Shown here in pieces: positions 35,656-46,560 of a DNA stretch of 64,000 bases. Both the position numbers and the translations under genes were made by a program. The first letter of the stretch is position 1. Each line of letters starts with the position of its first letter. The notes under the pieces were generated by a model that did not search any database, was not told the DNA's origin, and saw only the letters and a list, made by a program, of their open reading frames with translations. The stretch lies in assembly GCA_029964075.1 (NCBI GenBank), contig CM057135.1, positions 29,439,366 through 29,503,365 of the forward strand, read 5' to 3'. This stretch comes from Patiria pectinifera (taxonomy: Eukaryota; Echinodermata; Asteroidea; Valvatida; Asterinidae).

Positions 35656-36746
35656 TTTGTCGCACACCAGTCGCAAATCCTGGTTCCGGATTGGTCGAAG
35701 TATCAGTCACGTGCCATCACCACACACTTTCCAGTTCAGCAAATTGGGGACAAAGCAGGAACATACATTTTTATTGTGCTAGTCATGCACATCAAAACGA
35801 CAGCGGGGAAAAATGTTTTGTACGTCTGCCAAGGGCTATACATAATGCTATTTTACCGCGAACTGATCCTCAGATTTCCAAATGGAAAAGCCCGCTTTTA
35901 TTTTGAACACTTTGTATTTCCTTGTGTTGCGCAATAGGGATTTTCCATCATACCGATTGGATATCATCACAACTAGAAAAACAAATGCAGCGTAAATACT
36001 CCCATAAACGTATGTAAATGACAAATAAGTCGGAGCTCTGACGCCATAATATTCAACTTAACCAAGTTTCAACAATTTATGGTATTGGTGGTAGAAGGTA
36101 GTAGCAAATCGGAGCCAAGTTTGCGAGCATTTGATTTTCAAGACCCTTTCCCTTGGATGGACCTGTCACAGTAGTCCAAAGTGGGCACGGACGTAAACCG
36201 CGCACGTTTACGTGTGTATAAAAATACAAAAACAATGTACAGTGGAACACCTTTTTAACAAGGTACTTTACAAATTACCTTGTTATAACATGTACAGGTG
36301 CCTTGTATAATGGAAAACAGAGAACAATACAGACTTAAGGGACCTGCAGTTTTCCTTATTACAAAAGCAGGATGGAAATATTAGTGCCTTTCTTTGGGCT
36401 CGACTGTATGCACTTTTCAAACTATTTTCTGGACAGATTTTATTCAATTAACACCCTTACACATGCAAAGTATTGTTTATGGAGCCTCACCAGTGCCATT
36501 GAGTGTAAAATGCCTATTCATAGAGTTTCAGATGTTTTCTGTAAACCCCGAGTTCGCGGAACTTGGCACCCATAGTGTTCGTGTGAATGGCAGGGACTTT
36601 CCAACATTGTGTAAGACACATCGTTTTTATACAAAACATACTGGCTCTTTTCCTTTCGGTGCAAACGAACAAAATATTACGAGACGGCAACCTCATATCT
36701 CCGTAGAACGGTCTACACGTACCTACAAGCTTAATATTCATCGGTC
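35656..36746. other. Intergenic DNA before the 7TM gene
   Basis: I see no convincing gene, RNA or clear repeat here. The open frames are short and lack conserved features. The sequence just before 36747 may contain the promoter and 5' UTR of the following gene, but no recognisable core promoter motif stands out. Confidence 0.4.
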
Positions 36747-38374
36747 ATGGAGAAAGGCCCGTTATCGGTGCGGACCTGTCTGTGTATCTTGGGGCTTCTG
36801 CCCGGTCCCCGATCTAAGACGATTGCAGGTCGGTGCGCAAGCCTCTGGAATCGATGTTGGCGCCGAGATATACATGTATACGATTCGATGGAAGATGAGG
36901 AAATGAGTAAGTGAACCAAATGTTTGAGGCAAAGGTTCAACGGGGGATGTGGGTTACACGTAGGCCTACTTCCACAGTTTTTTTTTCTTATCAACGAGTA
37001 CTGGCATGGTAGGCCTACCTCATTTTATTTTGAACTGCATTGCTGCGACCAAGGAAATTCACACTTGGTACAAAATGTACTCGATTTTAACCCAATCATC
37101 AACCCTCCATCGAGATGCCTTAAAACTATATGGCTAGTCATCCGTAATCAACAATTACAAGCATGATATGGACAAGCAACAACCCCCTCCTCCGAGATAG
37201 CCGAAACGAGCGACGCCCTTGTGCCCCTCCTAACTCCATCCTCTCCTTAATCTGACTGGGTTTTTTTGTCATTTTTTTTTTAACAACAGGTTATGGCATC
37301 GTTTCTTTTCTGGCTCTTACATCAATCGTGTTGCTTCACTTCGTAGACCTCGCCATCATATGCGTGGATTTTGTGGGCAAGCAGAAGGACACTGTCTTCG
37401 TCCTTTCCTACTTGACGTACCTCCCTCACCTGACCATGACACTCTTGTTCTGTCTTGGAATGAGACTGTATCTGTCTTGCGTGTACGACCCAAACAGAGA
37501 TCGCCTGGCCGTGTTTTCTATAGACTACCTAAAGGCGCGCTCCGAGTACAGCCCCGGTAGCCTGTGGTTGCGCTTGGCCGTGTTCATGGCTCTACCCATG
37601 GTCTGCATTGTCATGAAGTTCTTGGTGTTCTTCAAGGAGTCCGGTAGTGCCTACTGCCCCCGGGATGCCTTCGTTTACATCAGGACCATAGGGGGCGTGG
37701 CCGGGTACGCCCTGTACGGCATCTTCTGCTTCGTGATCCACAGCCTCCAGATGTCGCATCGCGAAGAGTTTCACGTCGACGCGGTCAAGATCAGCCGGCG
37801 AGCTGCGTCTGAGATCGAGACCACCAAGAGCGACATACGAAAGCTATGCTTCGGCTTCCGGAGCTTTCGCGATTTCGTCGGGGCCTGGCTGTTACTGTCC
37901 TTCTCCCTGGCGGTCTTGGGCGTGTTCTTCATGATCCCGTACACAATGGACACACTGCCGGAGATCAGAAAGCACTTGAAGGGAGAGGAGTCCAACTTAC
38001 TGCTGTGGACCGTCTTCACGTGGTGCGACAAGATCCTCTTTCTTGCGGGTCCCCTGCTGGCAGTCTGGGGGTTGAACGTCGGGCTTCCTTGGCGCATCTT
38101 CAGAGACAGCATCCTCCAGGCGTGGGACCGGCATGGGGCCGAATACACCGAGGACGGCAAGGATGAAAGAGCAGACAGAGCGGACAGCAAGACGCTGGAT
38201 GAGATCATCACACACATCAGTCTCCTGAAAGACGGTGGGTCCTGGATCAAGTCAACTCTCATCTTCTCTATCATCAGCGTCTACCTGGGGACCACGCTGG
38301 ACCCTTCCCAAGACTTGGACCCTTGGATCGGTTTAGCTTGCAGACCATATTTCAATGACACCGATCCGCATTAA
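36747..38374 (+). CDS. Seven-helix membrane protein, gustatory-receptor-like
   Basis: Two exons (36747-36906 and 37290-38374) join in phase 1 (ATG A / GT TAT) and encode 414 residues. The ATG has a good context and an in-frame stop 15 nt upstream. Predicted helices are at about 56-79, 88-115, 146-168, 184-206, 250-270, 291-315 and 373-392, with a charged loop of about 45 residues between helices 4 and 5. The N-terminus RTCLCILGLLPG recalls the LLGLLPF-type start of insect gustatory receptors. Length, seven helices and an early phase-1 intron also fit gustatory-receptor-like proteins reported from invertebrate deuterostomes. The family's helix-7 TYhhhhhQF motif is only weakly echoed (SVYLGTTLD), so the family call is tentative. 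If right, it would be a chemosensory or developmental channel-like receptor. Confidence 0.75.
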
Positions 38375-38641
38375 ACTCCTGTTCGTCTCCGGGCCTGCTA
38401 TGAGACGCCCCATGCAACCCGAATACATACCCTTTCGTGAGTTTTTTTTTTAATCGTTGGTTTGTCGAAATACAAAAGTTTTTCGCTTTCGAAACACAAA
38501 ACGAACGAAAACGATCGTTGGCTGCGTTAAAAGTGGAGTAAAAAAAAATCCAGTTAGCGCAAGGTAGACTAGTTCCCACCTCCAATTTTGGGACCGGCGG
38601 AACCAGTGTGATCGCACGCGAACCCGTTGTGTTCAAATGCA

Positions 38642-38647
38642 AATAAA
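38642..38647 (+). terminator. Candidate polyadenylation signal of the 7TM gene
   Basis: AATAAA lies about 270 nt after the stop codon at 38372-38374. It is a plausible 3' end, with no downstream transcript evidence available. Confidence 0.35.
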
Positions 38648-40005
38648 AGAGGGTATACCAGACACCCTAAAACAAATAGTGTTTTCGTTAAAACTATATA
38701 CATACGAGTTAAAATATCGAACTGTTGAAGAGTAGGGGGCCTATATGGACACATAGTGAACCAAGTGGAGATTCATAAGAGACTGGACTGGGCGGGGCTC
38801 CCTTAAAAGCGGGACCAAGGGGGGGGGGGGAGACGTTAAGCGTCAAAGCAAGGGATGGATATCAACGGGAGATACAGACATGCTGTTCACCTTGTATTTG
38901 GATTCAAAAATTTAACTAGTGTATGGACTATTTGAATCGAGTTGAAGTACTTGTAGTCACGTAAACCAACGGCATAATAGAGAAGAATAATTCATTGAGG
39001 TAATAATTTTAGTTCATGCAAAATAACACATTTGATAACTGTAAAAATTATTGGTATGTGTAGGCCCATAGTGTTTTGCATGTTTGTTAACTTTTATAGA
39101 CATTGACATTCTTTCTTGTTTGTATGTTTTTACAATTGATTTCATTTGTTTTGTTTCTTCAAAAGCGTTCCCAAGTGGGGATTAAGCATACATGTATGTT
39201 TAGTCATATCGAATGATAACAGGGTAAAAAAAAGTTTTTTAAACCAATTTAACAGCTATATATACACACACAGAAAAAAGCTTTTAAATTTTAGCATAGT
39301 TACTTCTGCAAGTGCAAGTTTCGACAGCTTGCATTATGTCATGACACTGATCTAAATTGTACCGAGGTTAAAGGGAATGTACAGAAATAAATGGATTTCG
39401 AGGATTAGTATTTTATAGAAAATATTGTTAAACTGACTTGCTTCTCGTTTTGGGTTTGGAGATGCTGGAAAATCCAAGAAAAATACCAGCTGAGCTGTTA
39501 AATGCATAAAGCGCCCTCTATCTTAACGAACGGCGAGGGGCCCCCTTTTATTTTGATTGCGCACGATCGCACGTGCACCGTACAATATCTGCGCTTTCTT
39601 GGAATATAACATCGTCAAGACTGGAATAATTGCTGGTAAGGCTTTAAGAGAAAGGATGTTGCAACCTGACGCTGCTTTTTTCTTTATCATCCCAATGAAG
39701 ATCGTTCATAGCAAAAATGGTGAGACATAAATCGGTGTTTATGAGAAACAGGAAAGAAAATCTCTTGACTCTGCATAGACTTTATACACAACTGCTGAAG
39801 TAGCATCAGGTTGCACCATTATTTCCCTCCATATAGTATATGGATGTCAGTCATTGCAAAAATGTTTAAAAGACTGAGACATTTCTAATTTTATTAGAAA
39901 ATTAGGAAATGTTAGGATGTTCTTTGACGCGTACACAGGGCTGCCAACTTTGAGTATAAGAGCTGAGATAGCCCCATAAATGTGGCCAACTACCTCGGTA
40001 AATAC
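38648..40005. other. Intergenic, old repeat remnants
   Basis: No gene is visible. The stretch 39635-39920 is loosely similar to 13915-14110 in CBP intron 1; both have cctgacgc, then a T-rich run, atc-rich text, gagaaac and tagactttrtacac. This suggests an old dispersed repeat. A G-run lies at 38817-38830. Confidence 0.4.
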
Positions 40006-40376
40006 GCCACACTTCCACCATGTAGAAAAACATGTTGAACTTTGTCAAATTGTGATTTTCACATTTAGCCTTAGTTTGTAGCTTATTTTTGCTTTAGAAG
40101 CATACACACCCTCTTGATAGGCTAATCAGAAAGTGCTGCCTTTTTCAGATGTCTATTTTTCGTGAAATTTTCAGATTCGTTTGCACACGTTTGCGTATCA
40201 AAATGTCAACATGAAATTTCACGAAAATTAGATATCCGAAAAAGGCAGCACTTTCCGATTAGCCTGTTAAGAGAATGAGTATGCTTCTAAAGCAAAATAA
40301 ACTACAAACTAAGCCTAAATGTGAAATCAAAATTTGACAAAGTTCAACGTGTTTTTGTACATGGTGGAAGTGTGGC
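40006..40376. repeat. Fold-back element, 371 bp
   Basis: The outer ends are gccacacttccaccatg (40006) and its complement ending at 40376. The arms of about 165 bp continue through gttgaactttgtcaaat, ggctaatc and aaagtgctgcctttttc, and meet near 40185. Arm identity is high, so it would form a long hairpin if transcribed. Confidence 0.85.
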
Positions 40377-40954
40377 CATTCATGTTGTGCCAGGTAATAA
40401 AAATCAATCTGTTTATAGGGTGCACAGACCTAATTCAAGCGAGAATTTCTACGCCAGCTGATTAGCATAAAAAGTGCCCCCACAATTTCTTTTGAAAACG
40501 GAGACCGTTTGGCTTTAAAAACGGTGGAATTGTTTAAATATACCCAAGGATCAACTCCCTGGTTTTGGGGCTTCCATCTGAGGGAAGGCTTGATAAAATC
40601 ACGGACGAAAAAATGGGTTCTATTTGCCTGTGAAAGTGGAAGGGTGCCACTCTTAAAATGGCTACATGCAGGCTCGGGAACTATCACTTTTCGGCAGGTG
40701 ATTTTATTTGGGTGTGAATATTTAAAAAAAAAATGTAATTGGCTACGGTACGTAAAATTGAAAAGAAATGAAAAGATGAAAGACAAGACAATAGTTAAAT
40801 TTTTGTTTCAGAAACCCCAGTGATGTTGGCTTGCATGTTACTTGGCCCTGAACTTTGACCCTATATATTTCAAAATGGCGGCCTCTAGTTCTCATGCGGG
40901 CGGGGGACTTGAATACAGTTTTTTTGTGTTTACGTTCGTCGTAGAAGTCGATAG

Positions 40955-41975
40955 CAGAGTTGTAATGACTCGAGTCAATGACTCGACTCGAGTCCGACTC
41001 GAGTCACATTTTTTGGTGACTCGACTCGACTCGAGTCCCGACAGGTAAATGACTCGACTCGACTCGAGTCACTGCGAGCAAATGACTCGACTCGACTCGA
41101 GTCCCTCATCAGAATGACTCGACTCGACTCGAGGAAGGCTAATAAGACTCGAGTCCCAAAAATAAAAGCAAAACTTACTTGCGAAAAATATTTGCAATGA
41201 CTTACGCCGCGCCGTTCGCGTTGCCAGTTTTTGTTCACGTCACGTTATGTTCGCGAATTATGTACGTTCATATACAGCGGCCGTCTGTTTTCCTTCCTCC
41301 ATTATGATACAACAAACATACACCGTGTCGCGGACTCCCACCTTGTGGTTCTATAGCATGTAATGCTAAATCCGGAACCAGACTTAAAACGCATTTCTCA
41401 ATCCGTGGTTTCATCATTGGTTTCGGGCAATTTCTTATAAAGCTCTTGGTGGAACGCTGGCTAAATTTATGTCCCGATTTCACACACACAAAAAATGGAT
41501 ACGGATGGGACCACCTTTAAATAATCAGAAACAGTTTTGTATAATGTAATTAGGTTTTGACGTTGTCAGCGATCAGCGAACAACAAAATCTAAACCCGAA
41601 GCCAAAACAGTTATAAGACCGAAGTTTCACATCTTCTTATCTGTGACGTGAGTTAGCAATGGAAACTGTTGGTTGGGTACCTTACAGCATACTTTTTGTC
41701 TTTGGATTTTCGTAATAGACTGGTGCCTTGTATTCTTTCTCTCTTGTGTTTGTTGCTTTTTATTGTAATTTATTATATAGTGTTCAAATATTTGTGACTC
41801 GAATTGACTCGAGCTAAACACTTGACTCGACTCGACTCGACTCGACCACACACTGTGACTCGACTCGACTCGACTCGACCTTGCTGACCTAATGACTCGA
41901 CTCGACTCGAGTCACTTCTTTAAAATGACTCGACTCGACTCGAGTCACAAAAATCAGTGACTCGTTACAACTCTG
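40955..41975. mobile_element. hAT-type element with gactcgactcgag subterminal arrays
   Basis: The ends are cagagttgtaa (40955-40965) and the complement (41965-41975), flanked by perfect 8-bp duplications gtcgatag at 40947-40954 and 41976-41983. Both subterminal regions (about 40970-41150 and 41790-41955) are packed with tgactcgactcgactcgag units, the kind of repeated motif that hAT transposases bind. The 1,021-bp body has no intact transposase. Confidence 0.92.
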
Positions 41976-42112
41976 GTCGATAGAGAGTCAAAAACTAGCT
42001 TTGGGAGACAGTTTTCTGGATTGTGAACAGAATAAGGCCTGGATAGGGCATAGCCTCATCCAAAGTGTATTATTGATGTACATGTACATGATATTCAGAC
42101 TTAACTGGCTAC

Positions 42113-42300
42113 AGTAATATAACCCTAGCTCAGGCCGACTTCAACCCTAACGGAGGGTATAAATCTAATGGAGAGCACCCCTAACGGATCGTAACCTAGC
42201 TAACGGGAGGCAACCCTACCGGATCGTAACCCTAACGGGAGGCAACCATAACGGATCGTAACCCTAACGGAGGGCAACCTTTGTGAAACGTAACCCTAAC
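42113..42300. repeat. Degenerate tandem repeat with taaccctaac motifs
   Basis: About six units of roughly 31 bp are related to ggatcgtaaccctaacggg followed by aggcaaccctaac. Each unit contains one telomere-like ccctaa step, but the spacers differ, so this is not a true telomeric tract. A G-rich low-complexity run (42303-42400) follows. Confidence 0.7.
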
Positions 42301-42940
42301 TGGAATGGTGGTGGTGGTTGTGGGGGGGGTGTTATTGTTGAAGGGGGTACTCGGTGTGGGTGGTTGGTTAGGGGTGGGGATGGGGTGGGGGTGGATGGGG
42401 GTATCCTTTAAAGACATGAGCCTTCTAAGTAAAACCTTCAATGACCAAGAAGCATTTCCTCCCCACCCTTTTCAAGATAACCACGCCCACCCCACACAAA
42501 GGAATTTAATATTTAAATAATAAAAAAAAATCAAAGAAAACAAGCGAACAAAATAAAAATGCTCCCATGCCCTCAGCCAACAACCCATACACCCACACCC
42601 ACGCACATTTGGCAACAATAGAACTTTATTAAAATGATGCTATCATTATTTCTGAAGACACTGCAGATTCCGTGAGTGTGCTGGTAGTATCGGCCGAGAG
42701 CAAGTCACATGATACTTTCTATTTTTGCTTATACAAATATTGAGTGGCTCAGCGTGGAATGGGAGGAATTTTATCGCAAGGTAAAATCTGGACTTTTCCA
42801 TTTCAAGAGGCGATGTCGCGCAGAACGCACCTGGCGCGTTGCGTTTTGAATTTAGAACTATAAAATTCTGACTCCCTGGTAGTGTTGCGCATGCCTACGT
42901 GGGGATTGTGAACGTTCAACCAATGAAACGATATAAGAGG

Positions 42941-43020
42941 CATCTGTTATTGGCATATGTCCTACTACATGGGTCCACACAGTGATGGTCCGGTAACTGG
43001 TCACACACCCATCTGTTATT
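42941..43020. repeat. Isolated copy of the 69-bp satellite unit
   Basis: This 80-bp segment begins catctgttattggcatatg and ends with the next unit's catctgttatt. It matches the array at 48.3-51.6 kb with one or two changes. Further isolated pieces lie at 43723-43776 plus 45344-45375 (one unit split by an insertion) and at 46191-46239. Confidence 0.85.
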
Positions 43021-43145
43021 ACTATACCTCATACATATTCATGATCGAGAGCCGAACGTTCACTGGTCAATTCACCATCACGTGCCAGATGTTATTCTTG
43101 CTGTTTACCAAACGCGCGCGCGAGGATTCATGCACATTGTAAATA

Positions 43146-43202
43146 CGCATGCGTAGTAGACTGTCGCATGGGTTACCCGTGCGACAGTCTACTACGCATG
43201 CG
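43146..43202. repeat. Perfect 23-bp-arm hairpin
   Basis: The sequence from 43146 to 43168 (cgcatgcgtagtagactgtc...) is exactly complementary to 43180-43202, with an 11-nt loop. It could be a tiny fold-back element or a cruciform-forming site. Confidence 0.85.
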
Positions 43203-43556
43203 CTTTACAGAGCAATCGAGGAACTGTCGCACGGTTGCAGTACGCACGCGCGAACATCGCCCAGGAGAGATGCATGGTTGCATGGTTTGCGTAAATGTTA
43301 ATTTCCAGAGCTCAATGATGCCGTACTGGAGAAAATTTATAGACCGTGTAAAGATGTCTCCTGTACAAAAGAAAGTTGTACACATTGCAAACAACTGCAT
43401 TTACAACTGTAGTAAATATATTATATTGCAAACGAACCGAACCAGTAATTGAAGTTGATATTTTTGGTGAGCTGTACAAGTTTCCCCGAATTTTGTTTTA
43501 GGTGCATAATAATAAAACAAAATTCTGCAACTGAATATGTATGAGGTATAGTAAAA

Positions 43557-43722
43557 CAAATATAACATGGTTTATTTCGGGTGGACAGTCGATATTAGCT
43601 CCCCTCGGTATTGGAAGTTGACAAACTAGTTCCCTCGGCTTCGCCTCGGGAACTAGTTTGTCAACTCCCAATACCTCGGGGAGCGAATATCGACTGTCCA
43701 CCCTCTAACCATGTTATATTTG
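43557..43722. repeat. Fold-back element, 166 bp
   Basis: The arms begin caaatataacatgg (43557) and end with the complement at 43722. They continue through gggtggacagtcgat and gttgacaaactagttccc to a short loop near 43640 containing tcggcttcgcctcgg. Only a few mismatches are visible. It abuts a fragment of the 69-bp satellite unit. Confidence 0.85.
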
Positions 43723-43784
43723 TATATTGGCATATGTCCTTCTACATGGGTCCGCACAGTGATGGTCCTGTAACTGCGTGGTCA

Positions 43785-45341
43785 TGTTGTGCCCATTCTT
43801 GAAAATCACGCATTTTTAAGAATGTGCATGCACATTCTTAAGAATGTGCAACTGGATCCTTGCGCAATCTTCGCAAAAATAACTCTTCCAGATTGAGCGC
43901 ACATTCTTAAGAATGCGCGACAAGATAACGGTCTTGTCGATGCCGAGCACCGGCTGCGCTTGGCAAGTCTAGCTGCCTCCAACCTCGTCCCCAGGATGTC
44001 GAGCAGTACGCGCCCACCACTACCTGCTCTCTCACCCTGGTATTGGATCATTTGCATGTGCAAGATTTTTGCAGACGTATGCAAATGAGGAACAGTCTGG
44101 TGCCTGGATATGCGTTACACATTAGCGTTTGTTTTTGTATGCGGTGTCTGGGGTAAAAACAGTCAATTCGTAGCAGCGCGAGCACGGCGTAAGTTACGAA
44201 AACACGATTTTTGAAATCAAACTGTTACGATCTTATCAAGACAACATGCAGTATCATATTTCATATTAATATGAGCAAATTGGAAAGGAAATTAGTATTT
44301 TCGAGAAGGCGTGGACGAATGATCGCGAAAACACGTACTGCACGTTGTGAATATATAGCACCAAGTACACGATAAAAATCCATTACTGGCCAATTGCGGT
44401 ATCCAATCAGGATACAGGAAGAAAGTTTCCTATCCAGGGTTTACTATTGGAAACGCGGTTGGAAATGAAGTAAGCACTGGGGACGAGGTTGAGCTGCCTC
44501 CTCGTTCACTGATTCTCAATAATTATACTGTTGCAACGCGAGGCGTTGAAAAGTAGAGTGGACAGGCGCGGTTCTAGAACCAATATTTTGGGGTGGGCTA
44601 GCATTATTTTTTTTTTGGGGGGGGGCGTATTGATATGGGGGGGGGGGGCGTACGGGAAAAAATAAGAGACATAATAATACTAGTGGAAAGAATTCTGATT
44701 TTTGGGATAATAAAAGCGGGGGGGGGGGAACGTAAGAATGAAGAATGTGAAGAATGAGAATGAATACTGCGACATCCCATAGTGCTAATGCTATTTCCCA
44801 TTTAAATTGCCACCAATTTATTGTTCACACCCCACCATTACGTCGCAGAGCTGGATTCTATCTAGTCAAAAGAGCAATTTTGGCAGCTTCTGGACATCGT
44901 TTTTGTTTTTCGTGGTATGCATATGATACATACAGGGACTTGTAACTTGTCTAGTCTAAACAAAGCACTTCCCAGACTAGTTCCCAGTCCTCCGTTATTA
45001 CAAAACTTCCCATAGTGGGCAGAAAAAGCAATAATAACAGGTTTAATTTGATTCAAATTATCGTAGTTATACGAGTACAGAAGCATAGAACATTTTCTTT
45101 CCTCTTTATATAAATTGTTTCCCTTTTAACCGCTATACATTTCATTTAACATAATTATGTCGTGCAATGTTTGTTAAGATTGGGCAAAATTCATAAATTG
45201 TGCACGTGATATTCCCACCCAATCTTAAGAATGAGCGCTCATTCTTAAGAACGCGTGCGTGCTCGTTCTTAAGAATGGACGCTCATTCTTAAGAATGCGC
45301 ACACATTCTTAAGATTGCGTGATTTTCAAGAATGGGCACAA
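43785..45341. mobile_element. 1.56-kb TIR element with cattcttaagaatg subterminal repeats
   Basis: The ends are tgttgtgcccattcttgaaa (43785-43804, continuing atcacgca) and the complement at 45316-45341. A possible 4-bp flanking duplication gtca sits on each side. Both subterminal regions carry many copies of the palindrome-like attcttaagaat, two or more on the left (43815-43920) and four or more on the right (45225-45315). The element interrupts a 69-bp satellite unit, so it landed after that unit existed. No transposase is seen inside; the interior includes a copy of the caggcgcggttctagaacc repeat at 44563. Confidence 0.8.
44563..44730. repeat. caggcgcggttctagaacc repeat, copy 1
   Basis: The first 45 or so bases, through caatattttgggg and gggctagca, also occur at 63636 near the window end. 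Long G runs follow. The matching right end is not recognisable here, so this is probably a truncated transposon nested in the 1.56-kb element. Confidence 0.6.
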
Positions 45342-45379
45342 CAGTCACACACCCATCTGTTATTGGCATATGTTCAATG

Positions 45380-46560
45380 TCAGGCGTCATGCGTACCGCG
45401 CGCTGTCGAATGTCGAGTCTGCATCTATATCTCAGCCACACTTCAATCAGTTTTGACCGCGACCGGCTGCTTCAACTTAGTTCCGCACGACGTGTGCATC
45501 CGAAATGGGCTCTAAAAACACATTTTGCCTGAGTTTTTTTGCGCATTAACACAGCTTCCTGGATTCCTCTTGGGTGAAAAAAAGGATCTTCCAGCGTGGA
45601 TTGGAGCTGACTAATTAAACTGACAGTTTCGAAATCTTCATCAACGTTCACTCCCACCTCCTGAGCAGCAACGTTACACCAGTGGCCAACGTCACGGACT
45701 TAAACGTGCTTGGCTGAACTCGATAAGGACAATTATCTACGTTTCACTACATCAGTTGATGAACATTGACATTAATTGTGGATGATGCCGCGACCAAAAC
45801 GGAAGGCACCACCACCGTCACGTTTAGCGGACATCGACACGGACCATGGCCATGATGGAGTACAGCCTAGTAAGCGGCGTCGAGGGGCCAAATCGTCTAC
45901 CAGATCAAGTGGTCAAGAATCGTCTCAAGGTATTGGGCAAGGTCCCACTTCCCAGGGTCCACATAGTGATGTTCCTGGGAAAGATTTCCATATACCAAGT
46001 TCACTCAACACTCTGTGTACAAACCCTATGAGAGTGGACTGAAAAATTCTAAGTGTTTTCTAAGAAAATGCTTGCATTTTCTCACTGTTCAAATTGACTT
46101 TGATGACATGAAATTGCTATCTGGGGGCTAGTGTTAGTCGATACAGAGGAAAATTAGTGAACTTCGGATATGGTACTCTTGCCACATGTACATGTCCTAC
46201 CACATGTACATGGGTCCACACAGTGATGGTCCTGTAATGTTCATATTTGATATAATTGTTGCAATAATCAATCTTTGGACGTATTTGAAGTAGCCGTTGA
46301 AATAAACTAAATATTCATGAGAAATAAATATTCATAATGACGTTTGCACTATCATTGGTCGGCTCATGCGACGTCATGGTTGTCGATGTCATGCGTCATG
46401 CGTACCGCTGTCTGTCTGTCAGCGCAGCCGCACTTCAATCAGTTTTGACCGGCTGCTTAGTTCCGCACGACGTGTGCATCTGAAATGGGCTCTAAAAACA
46501 CATTTTGCCTGAGTTTTTTCCGCATTAACACAGCTTCCTGGATTCCTCTTGGGTGAAATC
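45380..46560 (+). promoter_or_regulatory. Duplicated putative promoter / 5' region of the zinc-finger gene
   Basis: The segment 45380-45583 recurs in the same orientation at about 46387-46556, with high identity in cacttcaatcagttttgacc, gttccgcacgacgtgtgcat, gggctctaaaaacacatttt and cctggattcctcttgggtga. The first copy lies just upstream of the predicted start exon (45785) and the second lies in intron 1. Either could be a promoter with untranslated leader; the second copy may drive shorter transcripts. This is inference from position. Confidence 0.5.

Larger units (their letters stand above)
42301..43556. other. Intergenic, repeat-rich
   Basis: No gene is visible. It contains a G/T-rich tract (42303-42400), a lone copy of the 69-bp satellite unit (42941-43020) and a near-perfect hairpin (43146-43202). 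Other open frames are short. Confidence 0.4.

Noticed and set aside
35280-35782. Open frames of 124 and 135 codons across 35.3-35.8 kb
   Set aside because: They lie over a MITE with G, C and A runs and give Gly/Pro/Lys low-complexity text.
42113-42300. True interstitial telomere
   Set aside because: The ccctaa steps are separated by unrelated spacers and never occur in a continuous run.
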